Assembly (NCBI GenBank): GCA_003260075.1
Contig: QLIY01000658.1
Span: forward strand, 29,534-93,533
Origin: Phallusia mammillata
Lineage: Eukaryota; Chordata; Ascidiacea; Phlebobranchia; Ascidiidae
Length of the DNA: 64,000 nt
Direction of reading: 5' to 3'
Shown: positions 12,755 to 26,509 of the stretch, piece after piece
Layout: each line of letters starts with the position of its first letter
Position numbering within the stretch: position 1 is the stretch's first letter
Program-made: the position numbers and the translations under genes
The notes under the pieces: generated by a model
Databases searched by the model: none
The model's input: only the letters and a program-made list of their open reading frames with translations
What the model was told of the DNA's origin: nothing

Positions 12755-12980
12755 TGACGTCATGATCCAAATGGTGACGCTGTGTGGTGCCTTTATATTT
12801 TGCATTATTTGCATGTATGTTGGCTATTGGACTGGTAATATAACTTTCCACCCCCATAAAATAAGTTGGGGGGGGGGTCAAATGGTGACGCTGTGTGGTG
12901 CCTTTATATTTTGCATTATTTGCATGCATATTGGCTATTGGACTGGTAATATAACTTTCCACCCCCATAAAATAAGTTAA
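12755..12980. repeat. Direct duplication of about 105 bp joined by a G10 run
   Basis: Bases about 12768-12867 and 12879-12978 are almost identical, separated by the G run 12868-12877. The short open frames here on both strands arise from the repeat. Confidence 0.8.
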
Positions 12981-13202
12981 GAACAGTTTTAAAGCCAAAT
13001 ATCCGATAAAAGAGTTTTATTTATATTACGGTTGCCAGTACATATATTTAATATACATGTTTCACGGGCGCATAATATATGTTCACGGGCGCGCATCAAT
13101 TAGTCTTCGCGGCCGCATTAGGCCATACGGCCGCAGGTCGTACACCCCCAGTTGATCTCGAGTAAAGCAATACTACGAATATTAAAAGGTGTACCATCAG
13201 AG

Positions 13203-13539
13203 CACTATTTCTCAACTGGAGGTCCATGATGACTTTTTAGGTGGTCCACAAAACGATAATTATATTTGGCGATGTAGGCTACTGGAATAAGTTGCATATG
13301 ATTTATTGTATATTCAATACGAAAAAAGCTTATCCAAGTCATTGGCCATTTATTGTTATCTGTCAGTTGTTTGATATCACTTTTGGAAATTATGTATTGA
13401 AGGAATATGTTTTAAGCCAATATGTTTGTTACGGATTATGTCTTTATCTTTACTTAACAATTAGACTGGTCCACGATATTCATTTAGTAAATTTCGTTGA
13501 ACTAGTGGCCCAAGGCCTGTAACGAGTTGAGAACCACCG
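13203..13539. mobile_element. Aged hAT-type MITE
   Basis: The left end CACTATTTCTCAACTGG and right end AGTTGAGAACCACCG are degenerate copies of the usual hAT inverted repeat. Flanks CATCAGAG / CACTAGAG agree at 6 of 8 positions. The element is 337 bp and non-coding. Confidence 0.65.
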
Positions 13540-14344
13540 CACTAGAGATTAGAGATTAAAACCTAAAGTAAGCGATTACAGTGATGTTGCGTTAACTACT
13601 AACCGCCCTGACACAGTCAGAAGCACTTTTCGGGCAGCCCCCTTTTATCCGATTTTGCTCCGGGGGTTAATTATTTTTGCGGCCACGGACAGCGAAATGC
13701 CTCTTGAATAATTTACTAGCTGGAACCACTGCGGATTTTGATTAGCCCCTTCCAACAGGAACAAAAATCAGTGAATTGGTCATTTATATTTGTTAACTCG
13801 CGTGGCGCCCAAAGCATGGTCAATATGTGTTTGTTTATCAATAAATTTGTTTTTCAATATCGGGGGTCGTAAGCTTTAACCCTACTAAAGCTTTTGTTTT
13901 GATGTTGATAACAGGTTTTTATAGGGTTTAAGTTTGGTTCCACCCGCAAAATTTGAATAATAAACAATTTTGTTTCTATTTCTAGTGATTTGATTCCCTT
14001 TTGTCTTAATGACGCACAATAGACATCGTGACGTAAATCATTTGCCCAATCTGCCCCCGTGATGACGTAAGGAATTTACTCCCAAACATGACATTGAGAA
14101 CATTTATATTTAGAATAGATCGATGAACAGACGTTGTACTTTTTATTGTAACTGCCTTGAAAAAAGTTTTGAAATAGTTTCATAGCAGTGTTAAGTCGTA
14201 TTTTTTTTAAATAATGAACGTGTCATCCACCGGATCTCATATTTAACAAACTTTTCGATTAACCAGCGTGAACCTGCATTTATGAACTACAGTAATTAAG
14301 TAACATTATGCAACATATAATTCACGTCTATTCAGTTGAACAAG

Positions 14345-14815
14345 TGCAAAGAAAAACTTTACATACAGTCTAACATGAATCATTTCTTTAAATTTGAAGA
14401 AGTTATACCTTTGCTCAGAGAATTGATAAACAAAAGCGTCAACGCAAACTTTTGACCCTAAACCACAAACTTAAAACATTGTTGTGTACTTGTCCAATTT
14501 TAGGTACACTCCTGATTTACTTTTTAGGGCGTGACAAATTGAAAGTGTTGTGGCCGTTGGGTAAAGTTGTGTTTGCAGCGGGGGGGGGGCCTTTACATAC
14601 AGTCTAACATGAATCATTTCTTTAAAAATTTGAAGCAGTACCTTTGCTTTGAGAATTGATAAACAAAAGCGCCAACGCAAACTGTTGACCCTAAACCACA
14701 AACTTAAAACATTGTTGTGTCACTTGTCCAATTTCAGGTACACTCCTGATTTACTTTTTAGGGCCTGACAAATTGAAAGTGTTGTGGCCGTTGGGTAAAG
14801 TTGTGTTTGCAGCGG
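14345..14815. repeat. Direct duplication of about 225 bp joined by a G10 run
   Basis: Bases about 14358-14579 and 14592-14813 are near-identical, with the G run 14580-14589 between them. Small indels distinguish the copies. No gene recognised. Confidence 0.85.
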
Positions 14816-15164
14816 GGTGCAGCACAGATTGTTTTAAATTACTGCGTTTTGTCTGTTAGCATTTCTTGCTAGTCAGAAGCCCCTGTGGACTCTAAAAGGA
14901 TAAAATGAAATGCAAAATCGATCCGCTGCCTTAGCTGTTAAGCTCTAGAAAACACGCACTTTAATGGATAGCTTGTTAGCGAATTAGGTTTGTAGCGGTT
15001 TTGTGGTTTACTTGTCAAAAGTGTCTTTCCCGTTTTCTTAGATTTCTAAAGTCTGGGATAAAGTTCGCTATGTTGCAATAAAGCTGACGGTATATAAAGC
15101 TTTAAGATTGGACAGCACATAAATCTAATTGGTTAGTTTGGTCCTTTTTCACTGCAACTGCAAA

Positions 15165-15290
15165 AGTGCTTAAATCTACAGTTATAAATTAGTAACTACA
15201 GTTACGGTACAAGGGGGGGGGGTGCGTGTATAGTGCTTAAATCTACAGTTATAAATTAGTAACTACAGTTACGGTACAAAACAGCTTAAA
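15165..15290. repeat. Direct duplication of about 50 bp joined by a G10 run
   Basis: The stretch starting gtgcttaaatctacagttat occurs before and after the G run 15213-15222. A 114-codon frame at 15308-15652 (+) follows but shows no recognisable domain. Confidence 0.75.
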
Positions 15291-18190
15291 AACCCTTAAG
15301 CCAAAGGTTGCTGTTAAAAAACGCTTTTGTGCAAACTAGGTGTGTATATAGCTTACAGTGCAAATACGTTTGTGTATTTGGTAACAAAAAATATGTAAAT
15401 GTTGGATTATTTTTAACGTACGGGTTTCCCTCACGAGTTTCGGGGGGTATTTCCGTTATGTTTGACTGCGTTCCTTTCGCTCAAAAATTCACGTCTGCAA
15501 AGTTCAACTTTATAGGACAAACTTTGAACCAAGAAGCGCAAGTGGGTAAAACTGTATGTAGGTTTTTATCTCCTAACTTTACATATATGTGTGACGCTGA
15601 ATGCATAATTAGACCCAAGATTTGCAGGGGAGTTAAAACCTTGTTTTCGTAAAAGGTGCATTTTATTAAACTAAACGAGAAAAAACTTGGTGTGGGTTAA
15701 ACTGGTTTTGGTATTTCCCTTTATTCGGATTTAAACTATCTGTATATTACAGCTTACATACAGCTTAGTCCGCTAAATCAAATCTAATTTAACCAAAGAT
15801 CGTTACACAAGACTTATAACGTTTTGCGAAACCAATTTAAAAAGATAATTAAAAAAGAGATTTAGCCGGCGCGAAGTAGCATGCTAAGCCAAAATACGAC
15901 AGCGCGCTGACGAAACGGGCGCTCTTCTTTATAATTATAATCCACCTGCATTTTCTGATCGATTTGATGCGTAAATTCCATTCGATCATCCAAAGATACG
16001 TACAGAGCCCAGGACATTTGAACCCCCGGTGGTATTAGCAATTCCATTGCAATCGATTGTTCATGCAAATACATATGTATTGTATGAACGCATGACCAAT
16101 ATGTATTAATTCCCCATAGGCAAACACAAGGCGTTTGTGACGTAACTATCAAAAGGCGTTGCATCGGACTTAAATCAGTCCACAATTAACGTTCAAATTA
16201 GGTTAGTAGACGTTATGTTAGGCCATGCCGCAGCCTGTGTAGAGTTATGCAGTGATTTTTAATGTTAAGGAAATTGTGCCTTTAAGTTAAATCTGTCAGA
16301 GACCGCAATTTTGCATCCCTACTTTTGTAGGTTATTTTATTGGTTACAGCTTAGAGAAAAAGGACACACAAGATTTTCTGTTTTTTTTCTCTACAGTCTA
16401 GAGTCAGTTTCTCATAACTTTTAACAGCTTGAGTTTACAAGCCACGTGGCATGTTTGACTGTTTGCATTTGTTGACAGGAATGTTATGTCCCTCACAACA
16501 GGGTTCTGATCGTTGCCATGCTGTGTATAGGGACTTAAGGTTTGTACCAATTTTCGTGAACTAAAGCCTAGAGTAGACCGTACCTTCTTTGCAATGTTAA
16601 AACCAGATGAGAAGTTTGTTAGACACAAATCATTGTTATCAGACAGTTATGTTTAGTCATGGTGTACTTGTGCTTACATTAGTTCTGTACGGTAAAACAG
16701 CTAATCTTTGAAGCAAGCGTTATTGCACAAGTTCCAGTTTTGACAAGCCTCATAAATGCAGCTACTTCCTTAGCACTCGGCAAGCAAACTTAAAATTTTG
16801 TATTTGTAGTTATAATTCGTTAACTGGAGTTTTTGTCTGCGACAGAGCCAACAACCATAAAAATGCACACCTTTGCCATTCGAATTCAATTAGAGGTAGT
16901 TGTTTAGTATTGTTACATCACTATAGTTGTGTTTATTGACAACTTATCCACACTTAGCTGCTATGCAATTGTGTTTGGTAAACTTTCTCGCCCCTTTTTT
17001 ATTTATTTACGTCTGGGCAGATTTGTAAGATAGAAAAATTTGGTCATTAAGTTTCGTTAACACAGCAATTGTACATTTAAAATATTGTCTACGTTTTAAG
17101 TATTTTTGGTTTGGAACGTTTGTTGTACCTTATATTTTGCACTAATATTTTTTTAGTTAATGCCCGTGCATTTAAGCAAGTTTGCAAAATCCCCGGACAA
17201 ACATTGGTCAAATTCAAAGGAAACTTTGGGCAATTCCAGCAGTAATTTAAACCACATCCTAACAACCTTTACTTCCGATCACCTGGTAATGATTTAAAAA
17301 TTGCTCGTAAAATTTATGAGATTTGGACATTATTAAGTTATAGCAGAGGCGGAAAGTAGATAGTCAACAAACCCTCCAATGGTTGGCTCTGTTTGTATAC
17401 TGGAGTTGAAAAGTTAATTCTAACCAACGACAGGGAAAACCAGGGTCAAACTAATTCAGCCTTTATTTATATAAGAATAAAATCAAACTATTTGATAGTT
17501 TGGAACAGGAATGCAAAAAAAAAAATTGTTTGGAATGGCAATTGTTTTGTTGCAATGTTAAAAACATGCAGATTTTATTGTATCTGTATCACAGACAAGT
17601 TTGCCAAACCATATTAACAAACCAATATCGAACATTTTACGCAGTGTTTAATGTCAATATCCACCCTTTGTTAAGAGAGTAAGTTAGATTCTAGTTCAGC
17701 AGCAAGGTAAATTTAGATTGAGTTTTGGTCATTGAGGTTGAAAACGATTGCTTTAAAACCCCCGTTACTATGGTTTCACCGCAACAAACGGGCTTACAAG
17801 GCACAATTTCTTGACGAGACTTGTGGGAATTTCCCGATGTTAACGGCTGTGCAGAAATACTGGTCCTCGTCTCGTTAAATGCCACAAAGTGCAAAGTTTT
17901 CAGGCGCGGCAGTTGTTCTACAGTTTAGAGGCTTTTAGTTTTTTTTAGTAAAGTGAAATCAATTATTCTGTTGCATGAAGATTCAATACTGCCGTAAAAT
18001 AATGGAAAACCAATAGCAGGGTTTCAAGAGTTCATTGACAAAAAGTTGTACTGTGTAATGCAACTAACACTTGTAGCCAGACTTAAGATTACGAACATTG
18101 ACTTTTTCAGTTGACGCTGTATTATCTTGTTTGTCAATCCCTTGTGTGGTTCTTGTGGTCTGGTTGCATTAGGTGTGTTAGGTTTTAATC
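15291..18190. other. Intergenic, no gene recognised
   Basis: AT-rich. The longest minus-strand frame (15862-16185) and plus-strand frame (15308-15652) are about 110 codons each, lack flanking exon structure I can trust and resemble no family I know. I leave them unannotated as genes. Confidence 0.45.
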
Positions 18191-18197
18191 CGTCAAG

Positions 18198-18532
18198 TAG
18201 TGATGTACAGAGTGGGGTAATTTCGGTTCGGTTCGAATCAACCGAATCTTTTGTGACGTCACACAAAGTCGTACGCTACGCTATTATCATTAAAACCTAC
18301 CTTTTACTGCCTGGCTCACAGTGGTGATACTATACAATAGAATAGCTGTGTTACATTATGCTCCCAGTTCTGTGAGTTTTTGGTTGATTCGGCAGAAATT
18401 AGGTGGAAATAAGTCTGTTTGCCCATTAAAGTTATGTTCTTAAAATATTCGGTTTCGGCCGAAACCAAATTTTCGGAGAAAAGCTTATCCGGTCGAATAA
18501 ATTTGGCAAACCGAAGAGTTGATACATCAGTA
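18198..18532. mobile_element. Degraded relative of hAT family 3
   Basis: Starts TAGTGATGTACAGAG and ends GATACATCAGTA, with internal CGGTTTCGGCCGAA and GGTTCGAATCAACCGAATC blocks like the element at 9118-9714. No target-site duplication is visible. It carries one TGACGTCA octamer at 18254. Confidence 0.6.
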
Positions 18533-18839
18533 GCGTTAATCATTATTATTGACTTCGTCAGTGTCGCTTTACCATTATACCAATAAGTTTATCATAAGGA
18601 TATAGTTCCCCACTTAGATATTAACGATCTTTTTTGGAGCTTGTAGGATAAGTAAACCTATACCGTTTCGCAACGGTTGACTTTACTCCAGGTGCTAATA
18701 ATAGCTTTCCAAGAAGCGGATTTTTGCAACCTTAGACGGAACGTTAAACAATGTCAATAGAGGTTGCCTATAGCCTCTGTTCTAAATATGTCACATGCAT
18801 TTGACAGTGCAACGAAAAGTAGCGTTTATTGGCCGGCGT

Positions 18840-19339
18840 ATGGTCTAATAACCGTAGAGACTCTCATTAATTTTTGAACGCCTCGCCGGTGATACACGCT
18901 ACGCTATGATCCCCTGCTGTGCTCATGCAGTGGGAAAGGGCGCATGAATATTCATATCGCGGCGGTTTGGGGGGTTAGTGGGCCCCACATCGGTCCGACA
19001 TTACACATTTCGTTTCTCCCCCTTTTGTGTTCGTACTCACAGCGAACACCAGCGCGTCGAGTTTATGCGCGAGCGAACGAAAAAACGCACTAATTAATAA
19101 TTCAGTTTGAGTTTGGAGATGCTCGCAACAATATTAAACTTTTTTATCGTAGTGTCTGGGACCCTTTTACTGCATCGTAAAGCAAGACTGATTATTGCTT
19201 ATGTTTTGCTTCCATGCTTGGTTTCAGGTTTTAAGACTGTGCGTTAAGTAGCTTGTGGCTTTTGTTTTAAGTTACCGCTGCATGTAAGTGCGTGTATGCG
19301 ACGTCGCTTTGATAATGATCAAGCTGTTGTGATGTAACA
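18840..19339 (+). promoter_or_regulatory. Probable promoter / 5' flank of the PLC-eta gene
   Basis: Local rise in G+C directly before the proposed first coding exon. It includes the 12-base palindrome ATGAATATTCAT near 18944-18955 and CpG-bearing stretches. The transcription start is not determined. The assignment rests on position and composition only. Confidence 0.35.
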
Positions 19340-22300
19340 ATGGAGGAGCAAAGCATTCAGTCAGGTAAGTGTAAAATTTCACAACAGTTTTTTGATGTGC
19401 TTCTAACTTTGACAAGATTCTTCGCCTACAGTCTAATTAATTGATCTGCTTATAGCTTTTCCAGTATAATAAGCCTTGATTGTATGGGAATGTGTTTGCT
19501 TAGATTAGCAAAAATCAATTAATTAGGCAAGCAACGATACCATTGTTTGTTTAAGCCAGTGTTTCCAAAAAAATTGTTGCAAAAAATAAGAAATTTTGTG
19601 TTTTTGTTTGCGGAACACTTTGCAGGCTGAAAACGCGTGGAAGTCTAAAAAGAAATTTAGTATTTTTTTAAAATGTTATATTTTATTCAAATAATATATT
19701 TTTGAGAATATTTTTACATGCGATAACCGCAAATCACAAAAATACATGACTTAAAAAATAACCCAAACAACATTAAAAAAAAACACATTTCGATTAAATT
19801 GTCCACTTTTTGCGTGGTAAAAACTCATTAGTTCCTTCGTGACTTTTCTTAGTCTACAGCCTTTAATCCCAGCGGTAAAGGCGTTCGATTTTTCATTTGC
19901 TCGCTTGTCGAATACGCGAATTAACTAGTATGTTTTCTGCATCGATTTCTATGCGCTCGAATGACGTGCGTATGCCAAATCACATCATATCTTCATGCCA
20001 TTTCATTGGGTACCATTTCCTACTTCATTGCGCAATTTTACACGTTGTTGCACAGAAATCCCCCTAAATTTCTTGATCGACAAATTTTGGGACATGTTCA
20101 CAACACGCCAGCAGCATATTGATTGTTATGATTGTTATCATGTAGCAAAAGGAATGCAAATCGGAAATAAATTACACATTTAGAAAATTTGTTCATGCAA
20201 AAGCTTACAACAGTAAAAGTGGCTATGTTGGATGTGTATTCCTCTTTGATTCATTAAGGCTAATATCTGTTGCTGTTTCGTGTGTAAAATACCAAACATT
20301 ACATTTTTGGCCTTAAATGTACAAAAAGGCAGTTGTGTGAAAATTTCGGGCCATAACCGTTTTTGAGCAAAAGTATTGGCGTCATCGATGCATCCTGTCA
20401 ACGCTTTTCACCTGACAAAACGTTGCTTGCCAAATTCTCGCAACAAAATGCGTCGCGTGCGCTTTTGAAACCAATTACAGCGACAGCCTTTGGCTTGCAA
20501 CGTTTTTCGCACGTCAGAAACTCCTGTGTCCGCCAGGCGTTTGGCAGAGAAGCCTTTTACAGAATGTGTTAGATGTTTCGTCTTGTTAATCTTTAGAAAG
20601 GTTTGAATAATTATGCAATAAATTTAAAACCAGCAACAGGTTAATATAATGTTATTGATCATATTAAACTAACGTTAGGCTTAAGTAAGCTACAGACTGT
20701 GTACACTCATTTGGCCGATAAGGTGTCAAAATTTCACCTTTTAAGTCTCAAAGTACAGCAGGTGACAAGACATAGGCCATATTGGCTAGTGAAGACACAA
20801 GCTGCACTGATTATAAAGGTCGAAACAGTGTGTACTGTTTGCAGCTTACTTATCATTTATTGATTTGGTGCTTTTGTGAAGTGAGCCTTTTTGATTAACA
20901 ACTTGTAAACAGCTTAAGAGAAAACACTTGGAAGACCGGCTTAATCTAGTTCTAGTTACACGCCTCTTTTACGCCTGTCGGTCATACTCTCATTTAACTG
21001 CAATAATAAATTTGCTTTGCTGTAAAAGTGAAAAATAACTTTAAGCAAAAACTATAAGTTAGTACTACAGTCAAACTTCGATACTATGCCACCTTGCTAT
21101 TATGCCACCCTCGCTACTATACCATTTTCGATCGTCACCAACTAAATTCAATAGAAAATATATTTACTATGCCACCCCTTACCCTTGATACAATGACACA
21201 TGAGAGTACAGTATTACTGTATTAATGGTCTGATTATGGATTGGGCCTTCTGACAACTTTCGGTTTGAGCTCATGATAAAACAGAGAAAACACGAAAAAC
21301 AAATCGTTGAATAAACAAACGTGGTCATGTTAAAAGGTTTCACGGCTTTGCAGCGAGTTATGTAAACGCCGTTCTGTGCTTGTGTCACGGCAAAACTAAC
21401 AGATCTTGTTTGTTCTGGGCACGATCTATCCGTATTTTTGTAATAAATTATACTGTATACTGTAATAAATTATAATCGTACAACACAACGTGGCATTACA
21501 GTACATTGTCACGTCACAAGGCTATGTTTAAAAACAACCCTCGCTATTATGCCACCCTCGCTACTATGCCACTTTCTCTCGGTCCCAAAGGGTGGCATAG
21601 TATCCAAGTTTGACTGTAACGGTGATTTGTATGGTAACAAGTCGGCCATCAGCTGAAGTTGGGTTATAATAATGTTTCGTTTATTTCACTTTTTTTCGTG
21701 TAATCTGAACAAACAAGTAGCATATCTAACTTTTGACTTTGTTTTAACAGAGGAGGATTTATTGTCTGAGCTTCAGATCGGTGCAGAGTTTACGAAGGTT
21801 TCTTCCAACCCGAAGAAGATTTTTCTTGCTCTCTGTCCGGAGAGGAAAGTGTTGAAATGGAAAGCGAAAAAGAACCGCAAGTGTTCCAGTGAGTTTGTGT
21901 GATTTTTGATATATATTTTTTTCTCAGTGCGTGTAATTGGGAAATAATTAAAATTCGCCCCTTTTTTATCAACTCTGTCACATTTGTGTCGGATGCTTAG
22001 ATTTTTGATACTAATGTCCAAGCGCACAGTGAGTATATTGTATTATTGTTGAGCTGTGCATTCCGCAAATCTTCATGTAAGCATTTTCTGTTAAGTTAGT
22101 TTATTAAGTCGACTAAACTTTTGTGCATGATTCAGGCTTTCTAAAGTGTTTTCGAGTTCAAACTGAACATATGAAAAGTTTACAGCTCTGGTATTTGCTT
22201 AACACAAAATAATTCTACAACCAGTTTTGCAGCCACGTTTGGAAAACAAAACCTCCCGTAGGTTTAACTTGGGCTCTTTTTCCCCTCAGACATAAGTCAT

Positions 22301-25300
22301 AATACTGTGACCAGTGTTTTTTTTAAGGTGCTTTTTTTTTAAGGTGCAAATTTCTCCAGCGGTTTCCCCCCAAAAAATTGTTCTGTGATTGTGCACTGCC
22401 AGTAGCCTAATAAATAATTCGTTTAAGCAAATATGGTTATTTTTGGTATTTAAATGAAACACTTGCGGTCTCTTAAAACTACTTAAAATGACCCAAACTA
22501 AACCTTAAAAAATGCGACTATCAATATTTTTGTTGTCTTATTTTTTAGTTCTGCTATCGTCTATGACAGAAGTGCGTCATCAAGATTGTGCTGAACATCT
22601 GAAACAGGGGAATGCCGATTGCTGTTTCGAAATGGCCTACGGTCAACCGGTACGGTTAATGTGATGATTTTAAACAACACATGACTATTAGCTTAACAGA
22701 CAATATTTCAGCAGGTTTGATGACCAAAACAGCTGTTTTTTGTTTGAACAACGATGTTTTAGGTTTTACTTTGTACTTTTATGTTCATACCTGTGTAAAT
22801 TTAATGCCCAATACATCGCAATTTAACTACACTAGGGAAGATATGGCTTAGTCTTCGTGTATGAGTCTAAATTTTGTAGTTTCAAATTTGCTCACGGTTA
22901 AATCTATCCAACTGCTTTTTGATTGGCTTTGAGCTTTGCATATTTAGCGTTATTTTGGGAATGCATTTGAACATAAATAAGTTATATCAATCACATATTG
23001 ATTGTCCAATCTCGGTTTCATGATTTCGTTTTGAATTAAAATTAAGTTTGATTGTTTTCTCATATTTGCCCAAATCGTTGGTATAAAAAACAACAACTTT
23101 AAACCTTTATTTTAGACCAAAAGGATTCACTTGCTAGCCGAGTCACCGTCAACTGCTGGAAAATGGGCAAACGGGATTCGGACATTGCTGGAAGACCAAA
23201 TGAGGGCGCAAGAGTTCAGGTCGACGAAGCCGGCCAAGTTGTCGCAGGAAAAGTAAGTAAATGTTTTGACATTTATGAATTTTTGATGATCTCTTGGGTT
23301 TGTGATTTCAATAAACGTCTGCTGCAAAAACGTGCTTTCCTGAATAGTGTTTGTTTGAATTTTAAATCTAAAGTTAGGCATAATCATGAAGGCATCATGG
23401 TCAATGTTTAATCACATTCAAATTCTTTGGCTTTTGCGTTTGGTTTCGTATTTGTAAAGGTTAATGCCACTTTCGCAATAACGTTTAATCATTTTGTGAT
23501 TTTCTCTAAACTTTAACCTAACCTTAAAGATGTGTCCCCTATGTTGACGTATTTGTGCCACATGAGTTAACGTATAATAAACAAACGTATTACGTAGCAA
23601 TCGTATGACGTAATATATGACGTTACTTGCAGTTGGGTACGTCAGACGTTCGAGCAGGCGGACAAGAACGGGGACGGAAGATTAAACATGGAGGAGATTA
23701 TGATGCTGATGAGAAAACTCAACATCAACCTCTCCAAGAGAAAAGCCAAGAAACTCTTCCAGGTCACGTAATAATAAGTCAGCATAAAAATGAATGTGAC
23801 TCATCACCTTTTAGGCCTTTTGTTGTTGGGTTGAAAACAGGGCTCTCCCTTGCAGACGGTGATCTAAATATACTTTGTATACCCAACAAAGTAGTTTATT
23901 GGTGTATCATAACAGCATTAGTATTCGCTTACTTTTTGTGTTCATTTAGGCCTTAGTCAATTTGTTTATTATATTTTGCATTAACTAAATTTTCTATTTT
24001 GCACGTTCCCAATATACTTTTTGTACGGATACCCGCACACAACTCTTAAAAAACTGCTTTTAATGTGCTCTGAAAAAAGATTTGGTTTAAGTTGGCGAAA
24101 ACAAAATGTCATAACACGTCTTGACATTTTTAACAGTCCCACTATAGCTTAAATGACAAACCTTTGGCAACAAATCAATATGATATCATTTGTTAAATTA
24201 TTTAAGACATCGCCAGTCTCTTTCATGACTTTTAAACCTGTCTTCCATCGACATAATTTGGCAGAGTGGTATTTCGTAAATTAGGCATATATTATCGAAA
24301 TTTGCGAAGGCAATTTAGTTTTAGCACGTACATTACTTGTCAAAAAATGTCCATCAGAAGGCCAAACTTATTTGCTTGTTTTAAAATATGCTTCCATCTA
24401 CACTTATTTGATTTTTTCGTTTTTTGCTGCAGGAGGCAGATACATCATCGGCCAATTCGGACGGTTACTTAGAATACGAAGAGTTTCTTTCATTTTACCG
24501 CAAGGTGTCAGTAAGGAGCGAGATTGTGGACCTCATGGAAGCGATCGCCGGTAACCAACATCACATCACTACTTCACAATTGCTAGAGTTTCTAGAATCT
24601 GACCAGAGTTTTGTAAGTTTCTCTGTTTTAGGTTTAAACGAATATTTTTCTTCTTTCAAACCATGTTTTTCAAAATTACTTTTCGTTTAAATTTTTTTTT
24701 ACTTTACATATTTCATTTTTTGGTTGAGTTCAGTTGATACTTATCACTATTTAAGCTATTGCTGCCGGGCATAATATCAAGTTTATGGAGCTCTTCTAGC
24801 AAAAACGTGGTACAGTGTTTATCGTGCTCTGTACTACTCGTATTCAGTGTTATTTAAATATTTAAAGGGTATAATTAACCCTGATGAAGGCGACCTGTAT
24901 AGGACATCGAAACGTCGGAATAAAATACATTTGCTAGAAAAGCTCTATAAACTTAATACTTCTCACAATTAAAACTTTCCCATTTTAATTTTTTGCATAT
25001 TGTATACTTTATATTGCACTTCAAACCTCGTAGAAACGTGTTTTAAAAATTATATATTTACTACCGTAGATTTCCGTAGTCGTTATAGTGTAAGTTTATG
25101 CCTGTTAAACATCAAGGTTTCAGAAATTTGCTGTCGAAAGCATGTGTAGACAAAACCTAAATTGCTCTTTGTTGTTGAACGCTACTTACCAGGCTGCAGT
25201 AACGAAAGAGGATTGTTCTCGCTTAATACAAGATTACGAACCCGATGACGACAACAAACGAAATGAGGTCATGGGAATGGAAGGTAAGTATCTAGAAATT

Positions 25301-26420
25301 GTTTCTCTATTTACCAACCAGTATAATACTCAACCAACTTCAGTCTTTTGACTATGGATGGCCGTAAAACGTTTATAATCCGAGAGTAGTCGACTACTGG
25401 TGTTACTGATTTCTTTTTATCAGTAATGCACCACGGTTTCGGTTGGCCCTAACAGTTTGTCCAAATATGCTGTTTAAGCGATGTTTTTGTTACGGCCCAA
25501 AACATTCTACCTAAATTGAACTTTTGTCGTTAAGCGTTTACGCAGACCAGCGATTATAACATACTCGTTAATGAATCATAGTTAACCAGGTTCCTTGAAG
25601 ACGAATTAAGTCGGTCCCCCAAGTCGGTCAAACCGAATCAAGTCGGCCCCAAGGTTTTTCCTTATAACAAGGCATAATTTAACTATTTTTTTTGCAAAAA
25701 GTGTTTTCATCCTATGATAAAAGGCGTTTCGAAATGTCAGAAATGGGTTTAATTTCATGAAAAAAACATTCGATTTTTGAAAATTTTCATTGAAATCATT
25801 TTTGGTTTCGGCTCAAAATTCACGGGTGCGATACGTTGCTTATTTCAATCCTGTTTACGTTTGTATTTAATCGCTCGATAAAGCTTTATCAAGAAAACAT
25901 ACTGGTTTTACCAATCCCTAACCTAGTGCCCAAACTCTTCCAGGACTCACCAACTTCTTGCACAGCGAGCATTGTGACGTCACAAACGAGGAGCAGCTTC
26001 GTTTGGCGGGAGAGGAGGAAATGCGCCGTCCTCTCTCTCACTTTTTTATCAACTCCTCGCACAACACGTATTTAGTAGGAGATCAGCTGACAAGCCACAG
26101 TTCGCCACTATCTTACGCTAAAGCGCTAAACGCTGGCTGTCGCTGTGTGGAACGTAAGTGATGTTTTTTTTTGTTTCAATCATAAAAATAATGAAATACT
26201 TAAGACTTTGCATTTTTCTAAGGTTGTTTTGTTTACGTGTACCTTTACGTTTCCTATTGATCGCCTTTGAATAATAATAAAAGTAATTATACCTAAAATC
26301 TATGTAAGTGATGTAAAAATAAAGAAAACGCTTCACGGGCGTTTTTTTGGCAACAGATTTATCTAGGTTTAATCTTGTAAAAACATAATTTAAGCCAAAC
26401 TGGGCAAATCAAAATGTTAA

Positions 26421-26509
<89 letters not shown>

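Noticed and set aside
13095..13140. gcggccgcattaggccatacggccgc, resembling cloning-site or vector sequence
   Set aside because: Contains a NotI-like palindrome but no longer vector match that I can recognise; treated as GC-rich genomic DNA.
15862..16185. 107-codon minus-strand frame
   Set aside because: No domain, no ATG at its full length, no supporting splice structure and no similarity I recognise; plausible by chance in this much DNA.
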